Of a stretch of 64,000 nt of DNA, positions 32,131-39,890 are shown one piece after another. A program made the translations under genes and the position numbers. Position 1 is the stretch's first letter. Each line of letters begins with the position of its first letter. This stretch comes from CAUZIB01 sp963663925 (GTDB lineage: Bacteria > Acidobacteriota > Vicinamibacteria > Vicinamibacterales > UBA8438): the NCBI GenBank assembly GCA_965237405.1, contig OZ250139.1:1612001-1676000 (forward strand), given 5' to 3'. Below the pieces are notes generated by a model that saw only the letters and a list, made by a program, of their open reading frames with translations, was not told the DNA's origin and did no database searches.

Positions 32131-33000
32131 ATGAACGAAGATATCTTCAAAGCGGTCGGTGACGCGCTGCAACGCGGCGAACCAGTGGCGTTGGTGACGA
32201 TTATCCGAACGGAGGGCTCTACCCCTCAGCGCGTGGGCGCAAAGATGCTCGTGTTCGCCGACGGACAAACCGTGGGTACAATAGGCGGTGGGTGCTACGA
32301 GAACGATGCATTCTGGAAGGCTCGCACGGCACTTAACACTCGCAAACCTCTGGTCGCACGCTACGAACTCGCTGACGACATAGCGGAGGAGTCGGGACTG
32401 ATCTGCGGAGGGCAAATGGAGGTATACATCGAGCCGATCGAATCGGCACCGCATCTGTACCTGGTCGGGGCGGGTCACGTCGCCTATCATCTTGCACATG
32501 CAGCTGCGCCGGTCGGCTTCAAGGTCCATGTCCTCGATGACCGCGAGAAGTTCGCTAACACGGACCGGTTCCCGAATGCCGAAGAGGTTGTGGTTGAGAC
32601 AATCCCGGAGTGGATCGAGCGAGCCACTTTTCCTGCCAACACGTACGTCGTTATTCTGACTCGAGGTCATCGATATGACCTGGATGCGCTGCGTGCCCTC
32701 GCTCAAAGGGACCTTCGGTATCTGGGACTCATCGGCAGTCGCGCTAAGGTCGCGCGCCTGTATACGGCACTCCGAGAAGAATCGATTCCTCTCGAGCGCC
32801 TACGGAATGTACATGCGCCGGTGGGACTCGATATCGGCGCCGTATCGCCGCAGGAGATCGCGGTTAGCATTCTTGCGGAACTGCTCGCAGTTAAGCACGG
32901 CAAGCTCGGCGTCACGGGACCAACTGGGTTGTCTGGGATTGCGTCATTGCGGTGGACGCCGGATGAGCTGAATCCGGCTCCAGTCAGCGCCGACAAGTAG
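32131..33000 (+). CDS. XdhC/CoxI family protein
   Basis: 289 residues. The N-terminal XdhC_CoxI domain has TIIRTEGSTPQRVGAKMLV and GTIGGGCYE; the C-terminal Rossmann domain has LYLVGAGHVAYHLAHAA and LTRGHRYDLDALR...LGLIGSRAKV. Relatives bind molybdenum cofactor and insert it, sulfurated, into xanthine dehydrogenase or CO dehydrogenase. No such enzyme is in the window; the molybdoenzyme at 15190 belongs to another family that does not normally need XdhC. Confidence 0.9.
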   Translation: MNEDIFKAVGDALQRGEPVALVTIIRTEGSTPQRVGAKMLVFADGQTVGTIGGGCYENDAFWKARTALNTRKPLVARYELADDIAEESGLICGGQMEVYIEPIESAPHLYLVGAGHVAYHLAHAAAPVGFKVHVLDDREKFANTDRFPNAEEVVVETIPEWIERATFPANTYVVILTRGHRYDLDALRALAQRDLRYLGLIGSRAKVARLYTALREESIPLERLRNVHAPVGLDIGAVSPQEIAVSILAELLAVKHGKLGVTGPTGLSGIASLRWTPDELNPAPVSADK

Positions 33001-33020
33001 CCCGCTATAATGAAGTTCGC

Positions 33021-34145
33021 ATGACGCCCGCGACCGACAGCACGTCGCACGTTGACCTTCCCGAGCGCTCCCGACAGATTCTGGCGGGTCTCGTCCAGCA
33101 GTACATTGAGCAGGGTGAGCCGGTATCATCGCTGTGGCTGGCACAGCACGGAGGATTCGGCTGGTCTTCTGCCACCGTCCGCAACATCATGGCCAAGCTT
33201 GAGGAGTTCGGCTACGTACACCAGCCGCACACTTCCGCGGGTCGCGTGCCGACCGATCGTGGCTATCGAGCCTACGTCGATGTCCTCCTTAATGCACGAC
33301 GGACCGCCGACGACGCGACTGCCGTCGAGGCAAGGCTACGCCAGGCCGGGACTGTCAGCGACGTGCTGTCTAATGTGTCGCACGAGTTATCACGAGCGTC
33401 ACATCAGCTTGGGTTCGCCACGATGCCCCCGACCAGCGGTATCCTTCGACAAATCGAGTTCGTCCTGCTTGAGGGCACGAGGATTCTTGTCGTTGTCGAA
33501 ACCGACGAGGGTACAGTCGAACATAAGGTCATCGAGCTCGGTGAACGTGTGGAAGCCTCGGAACTCAAGCACGGCTCCAATTACCTCAATACTGAGTTCA
33601 CCGGACTACCGCTCTGGAAAGTTCGGGCAGCCGTGACCGAGCAGCTGCGTCAGCAACGCATGCTCTACGATCAACTACTGTCACGAGCGCTCCGGCTGGC
33701 CAGCTCGACCCTCGAAGACATGGTGCCACCAAACAGCCTTTTCCTAGAGGGCGCCGGATTCCTACTCGACGATGCCATCCAGCACGACCATGAAGAACGC
33801 GTGCCGCTCGGCACGCTCCGAGCATTGCTTACCATGATTGAGCGAAAGGACCAGCTCGTGCGCCTGTTGAGCGAGTACATCGATGGGCTGGGACTCACCG
33901 TGGTCATCGGAACCGAGCACCTGTCGCCGGAGATGAAGGACTTTAGCTTAGTCATGTCGACTTATATCGATGGCAACCAGACTGGGAGCGTCGGCGTTAT
34001 CGGACCGAGACGGATGTGCTACTCGAAGGCGATCGCGGCCGTCGACAGTATGTCGCATGCCGTCACGCGCGTGCTCGTTGGGCAAGCGACCGGACCGAAC
34101 GATTCAGCTGATCATGACAGACGACAACAAGAGCCCAGCTCCTGA
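33021..34145 (+). CDS. hrcA: Heat-inducible transcription repressor HrcA
   Basis: 374 residues. The N-terminal winged helix (QYIEQGEPVSSLWLAQ...SSATVRNIMAKLEEFGYVHQPHTSAGRVPTDRGYR, gaps added) and C-terminal GAF-like region (GSVGVIGPRRMCYSKAIAAVDSM) are diagnostic. Represses heat-shock genes, needing GroEL for activity in known systems. No CIRCE element is seen upstream. A TATAAT box at 33006-33011 would start transcription only a few bases before the ATG, so the message may be nearly leaderless. Overlaps grpE by 32 bases. Confidence 0.95.
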   Translation: MTPATDSTSHVDLPERSRQILAGLVQQYIEQGEPVSSLWLAQHGGFGWSSATVRNIMAKLEEFGYVHQPHTSAGRVPTDRGYRAYVDVLLNARRTADDATAVEARLRQAGTVSDVLSNVSHELSRASHQLGFATMPPTSGILRQIEFVLLEGTRILVVVETDEGTVEHKVIELGERVEASELKHGSNYLNTEFTGLPLWKVRAAVTEQLRQQRMLYDQLLSRALRLASSTLEDMVPPNSLFLEGAGFLLDDAIQHDHEERVPLGTLRALLTMIERKDQLVRLLSEYIDGLGLTVVIGTEHLSPEMKDFSLVMSTYIDGNQTGSVGVIGPRRMCYSKAIAAVDSMSHAVTRVLVGQATGPNDSADHDRRQQEPSS

Positions 34146-34617
34146 TCAGCCAACCTCCGACACTCCGGACTCAGCGAGCCAGCTCCAGCGAGAGCGTGAC
34201 GAGTACTACGACCTGCTGCTACGAAAGACCGCCGAACTCGACAATTACCGAAAGCGTGTAGAGCGCGACCAGCGCGAGCTCAAGAACGCTGCGTCCACCG
34301 ACCTTATCAAGGATCTGCTACCGCTCGTCGATGACCTTGAGCGCGCGCTCACCTCGGACGCGGATTTTGCAACGGCCAGCTCCTATCGGGAAGGGGTCGA
34401 GTTGATTCATCGACAGCTCATCGAGGTCCTCGAAAAGCGAGGCGTCACGTCGATTGAGTCGTCCGGACTAGACTTCGATCCCCAACTCCACCAAGCCATG
34501 GCCACCGATACAGCCAAAGGACGTCGCGACGGCGAAGTAATCGACGAGTTCCGACGGGGATACCTGCTACACGGGCGACTGCTCCGACCCGCGATGGTCA
34601 GGGTGGCTAAGGCGTGA
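34114..34617 (+). CDS. grpE: Nucleotide exchange factor GrpE
   Basis: 167 residues from ATG 34114. An acidic flexible N-terminus, long coiled-coil (DEYYDLLLRKTAELDNYRKRVERDQ) and C-terminal beta domain (FDPQLHQAMATDTAKGRRDGEVIDEFRRGYLLHGRLLRPAMV, split here) match the family. Releases ADP from DnaK. Overlaps hrcA by 32 bases and dnaJ by GTGA, so expression is coupled. dnaK is not in the window. Confidence 0.95.
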   Translation: MTDDNKSPAPDQPTSDTPDSASQLQRERDEYYDLLLRKTAELDNYRKRVERDQRELKNAASTDLIKDLLPLVDDLERALTSDADFATASSYREGVELIHRQLIEVLEKRGVTSIESSGLDFDPQLHQAMATDTAKGRRDGEVIDEFRRGYLLHGRLLRPAMVRVAKA

Positions 34618-35756
34618 CGACACGCGACTACTACGAGGTGCTCGCCGTATCGCGATCTGCCGATGAGACGGAGATCAAGAGCGCGTACCGCAAACTCGCC
34701 CTGAAATACCATCCCGACCGAAACCCTGGTAATGCCAGCGCCGAAGAGCGTTTCAAGGAAGCAGCGGAGGCGTACGCCGTGCTCGCAGATCCCCAGAAGC
34801 GCGAACGCTACGACCAGTTTGGTCACGCCGGTGTGAGCGGCCCATCGGGACGTCCCGACGTAGATCCAACGATTTTTGCCGACTTCGGAGATGTCTTCGG
34901 TGGTTTTGGAGACCTCTTCGGATTTAGCGATCTGTTTGGAGGCCGAAGCCGTGCCGGTCCAGCCCGAGGCGCAGACCTACGTTACAACCTGTCGATTGCA
35001 TTCTCGGAAGGAGCGACGGGGATAGAGTCCACCCTCCAGATACCTCGGCTCGAGGAGTGTGCCAGTTGCCGGGGTACAAAAGCCGAGCCGGGAACAAGTC
35101 CTGAGACCTGTCCACAGTGCGAAGGACACGGTCAGGTCCGCTATCAGCAGGGGGTTTTGATCGTCGCCCGAACCTGTGGACGCTGTCGAGGTAGCGGAAA
35201 GGTCGTGGCCAGCCCATGCAATGAGTGTCACGGCCAGGGACGCATTGAGCGGGCACGGACACTCAAGGTAAAGATCCCCGCGGGCATCTCGACCGGTCAG
35301 CGGCTGCGCTTGCAGGGCGAGGGTGAACATGGCGTTGCGGGTGGACCACCCGGTGACCTATACGTCGTGGTGTCGGTCGAAGATCATCCGTTTTTTCACC
35401 GCGAAGAAGACGACCTCTGGTGTCAGGTGTCAGTGTCGTTCCCGACCCTTGTTCTTGGAGGCACTATCCAGGTGCCGACCCTCCGGAACCATACCACCAT
35501 CGATGTGCCAAATGGCACCCAACCTAACACGCGATTTCGCGTACGAGGGAAGGGAATGCCGCGCCTCTCCGGTCGCGGGCATGGTGACTTGTACGTGTCG
35601 GTGCAGCCCGAGGTTCCGACCATGCTATCTCGCGAACAGAAGGAGTTGATCGAGAAGTTGGACAAGACGATGCCCGAGAAGTCGTCGGTACCCAGCAACC
35701 GGCAGACCTCTGACGCTCGTCCTTTCTTCGACCGCGTTCGAGATATTCTTGGCTAA
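34614..35756 (+). CDS. dnaJ: Chaperone DnaJ
   Basis: 380 residues from GTG 34614. J domain with KYHPDRN (HPD), a G/F-rich region (FGDVFGGFGDLFGFSDLFGG), four zinc-binding repeats (CASCRGTK, CPQCEGHG, CGRCRGSG, CNECHGQG) and C-terminal substrate domains. The first zinc repeat ends in K rather than G, a common variation. Hsp40 co-chaperone of DnaK. Confidence 0.96.
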   Translation: MTTRDYYEVLAVSRSADETEIKSAYRKLALKYHPDRNPGNASAEERFKEAAEAYAVLADPQKRERYDQFGHAGVSGPSGRPDVDPTIFADFGDVFGGFGDLFGFSDLFGGRSRAGPARGADLRYNLSIAFSEGATGIESTLQIPRLEECASCRGTKAEPGTSPETCPQCEGHGQVRYQQGVLIVARTCGRCRGSGKVVASPCNECHGQGRIERARTLKVKIPAGISTGQRLRLQGEGEHGVAGGPPGDLYVVVSVEDHPFFHREEDDLWCQVSVSFPTLVLGGTIQVPTLRNHTTIDVPNGTQPNTRFRVRGKGMPRLSGRGHGDLYVSVQPEVPTMLSREQKELIEKLDKTMPEKSSVPSNRQTSDARPFFDRVRDILG

Positions 35757-36578
35757 TCGTCGTCCAGCCTTGGACCTTCGCCTGTCGAGGGTCGAACCCC
35801 AACTAAATGGACCGCATCGAAGCGTTCATCGATGACTTTCAGCCGGACACGAGGTGATCCGAGTGCACTTCTCGTCTCGGTCGGAGCACGATGCTACCCA
35901 GTTACGCCGTCAAGCGCCTGGGGCACGAAGCTATACATATCGAGTGTGTGGACGTCGATGACGAGGGCGGGTACTGGACCGAGCGGTGCCAGGCAAGCTT
36001 GCGCGCCGTTCGCGTGTGTCGACTCGTGGTTGCGCCACCGTGGGATGTCCCGGCTCACACGCCAGACACATCCGTCATCGTGATCCATCCGCCATGGGCT
36101 TTAGGACTGGACATCACCCCACGACCCGCCTCTGCCTTCGAGCGTTGCTGGATTAACCGATTGTCGGAGCAGCCGCGCTCGACCTCGCCACGGGATCGCG
36201 TGTGTTGGTGATCGCGGCGGCCAGGCTCGGAGCGACGTTGGTCCTCGCACTTGATTCAGACCACGACGCGCTCGGATGCACCCAGGTGACGTAGCAGCCA
36301 ACCACGTCTCCTCCGCTGTCCATATCGCGGCCGCCGACATTCGACATATCGCAACCGACCGCCCGAACGATTTGACGACCGCAAACCTCACGGGCGAGCT
36401 CTTGACCGAGATCACTGAGTCGGCCACATCCTACGCGACTACGGGCGCAACTAATCCTGAGTAGTTCACGTCCGCAGAAACAAACCGCGTCGAGAACGCC
36501 TTCACATCTCTCGCGCGTGTACACCGTAGCTTATGCAAGGATGACTGGGCCTGCCTAATTATTCACGTGTACGGATGA
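35750..36578 (+). pseudogene. prmA: Ribosomal protein L11 methyltransferase, decayed
   Basis: The dnaJ-rsmE gap holds PrmA sequence spread over all three frames: RRPALDLR (start region), WTERCQASLRAVRV...LVVAPPWDVP (35960-36050), GFRTGHHPTTRLCLRALLD (36097-36153), LDLATGSRVLVIAAARLGA (degraded SAM motif), NDLTTANLTGELL (36363 on) and DDWACLIIHVYG ending in TGA at 36578. At least three indels, a nonsense TAA after LLD and changed motif residues (GTGSG to ATGSR) argue for true decay, not a single sequencing error. The stop still overlaps the rsmE start as ATGA. Confidence 0.85.
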
Positions 36579-37321
36579 ACATTCACCGGTTCCACGTTCC
36601 GTCGGTGACAGGCGTCAATCACCGCACGCGGCTCCCTGACGACGAAGCTGCGCATGCGACACGCGTCCTCCGTCTCTCCGCCGGTGCCACGGTTAGCGTC
36701 TTCAACGGACACGGCCGAGAATTCCTCGGACGGTTGGAAATTGGGACTCGGGGCGAAGTCGGTGTGGATACGCTCGAAGAAGTCGTCCCAACGCGCGAAA
36801 CCCAGATCGCGATCACATTGGCTCAGGTTGCGCTCAAGGGCAAGAGCTTCGAGGCGCTCGTGAAGGACGCGACAATGCTCGGTGTTACAGCGATCCATCC
36901 ACTTTTGTCGGCAAACACGGATGTTCCTTTGTCAGTCACTACTCAGCCGAGCGTGCGTACTCGCTGGGAGCGAGTCGCTGTGGCCTCAGCCAAGCAATCT
37001 GGACGCGCCTTCGTGCCAAAGGTGGACCAGCCGAAATCGCTAACTGACTACCTCCAGATCGCCAGCGATGACCTGCAGTTGATTTTCGTTGAGCCAGCCA
37101 GTGCCCACGCAAGCCAGGAGATCCAGATTCTCAGCGATCCGTCCTGTCTCAAACGGGCCACCCTCATGGTCGGACCGGAAGGCGGATGGAGCGATGAAGA
37201 AATAGCACTCGCGACCGAGACAGGTTGCGTTGCCATTACGCTAGGTGCCCGAACGCTCCGCGCTGACGCGATGCCAATCGCGGCGCTCTCAGTGCTGTTC
37301 TTTCTCTCGAGAGAGCTGTAG
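36575..37321 (+). CDS. rsmE: 16S rRNA (uracil-1498-N3)-methyltransferase
   Basis: 248 residues. N-terminal PUA-like domain (HATRVLRLSAGATVSVFNGHGREF) and a C-terminal SPOUT knot with MVGPEGGWSDEEIALA and LGARTLRADAMPIAALSVL, the family signature. Methylates U1498 in 16S rRNA with SAM. Start overlaps the end of the prmA remnant by ATGA, so coupling to an intact upstream gene has been lost. Confidence 0.95.
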   Translation: MNIHRFHVPSVTGVNHRTRLPDDEAAHATRVLRLSAGATVSVFNGHGREFLGRLEIGTRGEVGVDTLEEVVPTRETQIAITLAQVALKGKSFEALVKDATMLGVTAIHPLLSANTDVPLSVTTQPSVRTRWERVAVASAKQSGRAFVPKVDQPKSLTDYLQIASDDLQLIFVEPASAHASQEIQILSDPSCLKRATLMVGPEGGWSDEEIALATETGCVAITLGARTLRADAMPIAALSVLFFLSREL

Positions 37322-37372
37322 CGGTCGAGAAAGGAGGTCGGTCCCCGCTTCGGCCTATACTGACGTCACCGA

Positions 37373-38365
37373 ATGCTGTTTCGCGGTCAAGTGCTTGGCA
37401 AGTACAAGATCGAAGCTTCGCTGGGAAGCGGAGGCTTCGGCGCCGTCTATCTTGCGCGCGATACCTGGATCGACAAGGACGTCGCGATCAAGGTTCCGCA
37501 CAAGCAAAACTTAAACTTCAGCGAACTGCTTCGGGAACCGCGATTGCTGGCCGCGCTCGACCATCCAAACATCGTCTCCATCACGACTGCAGACAAGCAA
37601 GATAATCTCTTCTTCATCGTAATGGAATACGTCGAAGGCAAAAACCTCGAAGATATCATTGCGGAACAGGGGCCCTTGGACATCGAACTCTCGCTTGCAT
37701 ACGCGAAGCAAGTCGGCCTTGCGGTCGAACACGCCCATCGACAGGGCGTGATCCATCGTGACCTGCGCCCGCCGAACGTCTTAGTCTCAGCGACAGGCAA
37801 ACTGAAGGTTGCCGACTTCGGCACGTCCCGCTTTCTTGAGATCGTGGCCCACGGGACAACCGTTATCGGCAGCCCTCAGTACATGCCCCCCGAACAGTTC
37901 GACGGCAAGGCGGTCTTTGCCTCCGATCTATATTCGTTGGGCGTCACGCTGTACCAGATGCTGACCGGGGAACTGCCGTACGAGGCTCCAGCACCGACCG
38001 ACCTCGACCGACTCCGTCGGGGTGAGCTGACGCGCCAGCCTCGGGTCCGGAACTCTGCGATACCCAAAGCGGTAAACGACTTGGTGATGACAGCCATGGC
38101 GCCAGAACTGTCCAACCGTTACCAGCGCGCGTCGGATTTTCTTCTCGACCTCGAGTCCTGCCAGAACATGACCCCCCAACCATCCCCCGACGATTCCCGG
38201 TCGCCGGCTGGACTTTCTACAACGCCTGGTCCGTCGGACGAGATACGCGGTATTCAGAGCCGACTCAAAGCGCGTGATCCGCTGCTCGGCGGTTTTTGTT
38301 GGAAGTGTCACAAGCCGTTGCATGCCCGAACCGACCGGTGCCCCTTTTGCAACGAAATCCAGTGA
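37373..38365 (+). CDS. Ser/Thr protein kinase with C-terminal zinc ribbon
   Basis: 330 residues. Complete kinase domain (about residues 11-270): GSGGFGAVY, VAIKVP, VIHRDLRPPNVLV, VADFGTSRF and PQYMPPEQF, so active unlike the kinase-like protein at 27122. A ~40-residue Pro/Ser linker is followed by a C-terminal zinc ribbon, CWKCHKPL...RCPFC. No membrane segment, so cytoplasmic, unlike most bacterial kinases of this type. Substrate unknown. Separated by 14 bp from ilvE downstream. Confidence 0.9.
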   Translation: MLFRGQVLGKYKIEASLGSGGFGAVYLARDTWIDKDVAIKVPHKQNLNFSELLREPRLLAALDHPNIVSITTADKQDNLFFIVMEYVEGKNLEDIIAEQGPLDIELSLAYAKQVGLAVEHAHRQGVIHRDLRPPNVLVSATGKLKVADFGTSRFLEIVAHGTTVIGSPQYMPPEQFDGKAVFASDLYSLGVTLYQMLTGELPYEAPAPTDLDRLRRGELTRQPRVRNSAIPKAVNDLVMTAMAPELSNRYQRASDFLLDLESCQNMTPQPSPDDSRSPAGLSTTPGPSDEIRGIQSRLKARDPLLGGFCWKCHKPLHARTDRCPFCNEIQ

Positions 38366-38379
38366 TGTAAACTTCATTC

Positions 38380-39354
38380 ATGAGCTTCGGATCCGGCAAG
38401 ATCTGGATGAACGGCACGTTCGTTGATTGGGGCAACGCCAAGATCCACATCGGTGCCCACGTTGTCCACTATGGCAGCGGCGTCTTCGAAGGTGCGCGCT
38501 GCTATAACACCGCCAAGGGATCCGCATGCTTTCGACTCGACGCACACATCCGGCGGCTCTACGACTCGGCCAAGATCTACCGAATGGCGTACGAGATGCC
38601 GCAGCACCAATTTACTGCGGCGGTCGTCGACACCATCCGCGAGAACGCCTACAAGGCCTGCTACATTCGCCCGTTACTGTATCGCGGGTACGAAACGCTT
38701 GGGGTAAACCCGTTTTCGTGTCCGGTCGACGCGGCCATCTTAGTTTGGGAGTGGGGCGCATACCTGGGTGAAAACTCCATTGAGAACGGCGTCGACGTTC
38801 AGGTGAGTTCGTGGGGGCGTGGCGCGGTTAACCGGTTTCCATCACTCGCAAAATCAACGGCAAACTACGCCAACGCTCAGCTCATCAAGATGGAAGCGAT
38901 CGTCAACGGATACTCTGAGGGCATCGCGCTGGATCCGAACGGGTTTATCAGCGAGGGAAGCGGTCAGAATCTATTTCTCGTTCGCGATGGCATAATTACC
39001 ACGCCGCCGGTCTCCACGTCCACGCTACCAGGCATTACCCGTGACGTCGTAATGACGCTGGCTGGCGAACTCGGGATCCCGGTTCGTGAGGAAGTACAGC
39101 CGCGAGAGGCCCTCTATATTGCCGATGAAATATTCTTCACCGGCACGGCCGCCGAGATCGCACCGATACGTTCGGTCGATAAGATCACTATCGGAACCGG
39201 CAAAAGAGGACCAATTACAGCCGCAATTCAGCAGCGGTTCTTTAACATTGTCCAAGGTCACGAGCCCGATACGCATGATTGGCTCACGTATGTGTACGCC
39301 GATGCCGAACTGAAGAAGGTATCGGCCGAAGCAGCAGCGCCCATCCGTAGCTAG
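38380..39354 (+). CDS. ilvE: Branched-chain-amino-acid aminotransferase
   Basis: 324 residues, class IV PLP aminotransferase. VHYGSGVFEGARCY, the Schiff-base lysine in INRFPSLAKSTANYANAQLIK-type context (split: AKSTANYAN), EGSGQNLFLV and FFTGTAAEIAPIRSVD are visible. Transfers the amino group between glutamate and Leu, Ile or Val. Near-adjacent to the kinase and recX, all plus strand. Confidence 0.93.
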   Translation: MSFGSGKIWMNGTFVDWGNAKIHIGAHVVHYGSGVFEGARCYNTAKGSACFRLDAHIRRLYDSAKIYRMAYEMPQHQFTAAVVDTIRENAYKACYIRPLLYRGYETLGVNPFSCPVDAAILVWEWGAYLGENSIENGVDVQVSSWGRGAVNRFPSLAKSTANYANAQLIKMEAIVNGYSEGIALDPNGFISEGSGQNLFLVRDGIITTPPVSTSTLPGITRDVVMTLAGELGIPVREEVQPREALYIADEIFFTGTAAEIAPIRSVDKITIGTGKRGPITAAIQQRFFNIVQGHEPDTHDWLTYVYADAELKKVSAEAAAPIRS

Positions 39355-39369
39355 CTCGCATCGTCAGGC

Positions 39370-39858
39370 GTGCCCCGCCGTCTTGATCCAGACCCGTTCC
39401 TCGCCGGCTTGAAGATGCTTGCGCGACGTGAGCTGTCCAACGCACAAGTGAAGGACCGCTTGCGGAACAGGAATTTCTCCGAGGATCTGATCGAGGTGGC
39501 GATCACGCGACTTAACGACGAAGGAGCGCTAAACGACCGGCGAACGGCAACAGCGTTCGCCCGCCAGTCACTCGAACTGAAGCTGCGCGGCCAGCGACGA
39601 GTGCTCCGAGATATCCAACAGCACTTGGGCATCAGCCGCGCTAATGCGCGCGCCGCCGTCGACGAGGTCTATGCCGACGTCGCGGAGCGCAACCTCGTGG
39701 AGCGTTCTTTGGACCGGCGTGGCGCGGGACGAATACGAACGACTCAAGCCTTCCGCCGTTTGTATCACGCGCTCCTGCGACAAGGCTTCGATCACAGCAC
39801 CATCGTGTCGGTGCTCAAGGCGCGAGCGACAGACGGCGTTAGACCGGATGACGAATAG
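39370..39858 (+). CDS. recX: Regulatory protein RecX
   Basis: 162 residues from GTG 39370. Three-helix RecX repeats: ARRELSNAQVKDRLRNRNF, LNDERRTA-like LNDEGALNDRRTATAFA, and the C-terminal FRRLYHALLRQGFDHSTIVSVL. Modulates RecA filaments in relatives; recA is not in the window. Followed 32 bp later by alaS, an order often seen as recA-recX-alaS. Confidence 0.88.
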   Translation: MPRRLDPDPFLAGLKMLARRELSNAQVKDRLRNRNFSEDLIEVAITRLNDEGALNDRRTATAFARQSLELKLRGQRRVLRDIQQHLGISRANARAAVDEVYADVAERNLVERSLDRRGAGRIRTTQAFRRLYHALLRQGFDHSTIVSVLKARATDGVRPDDE

Positions 39859-39890
39859 CACGAAGTCGGTCTTGTGAAAGAATATTGCTC

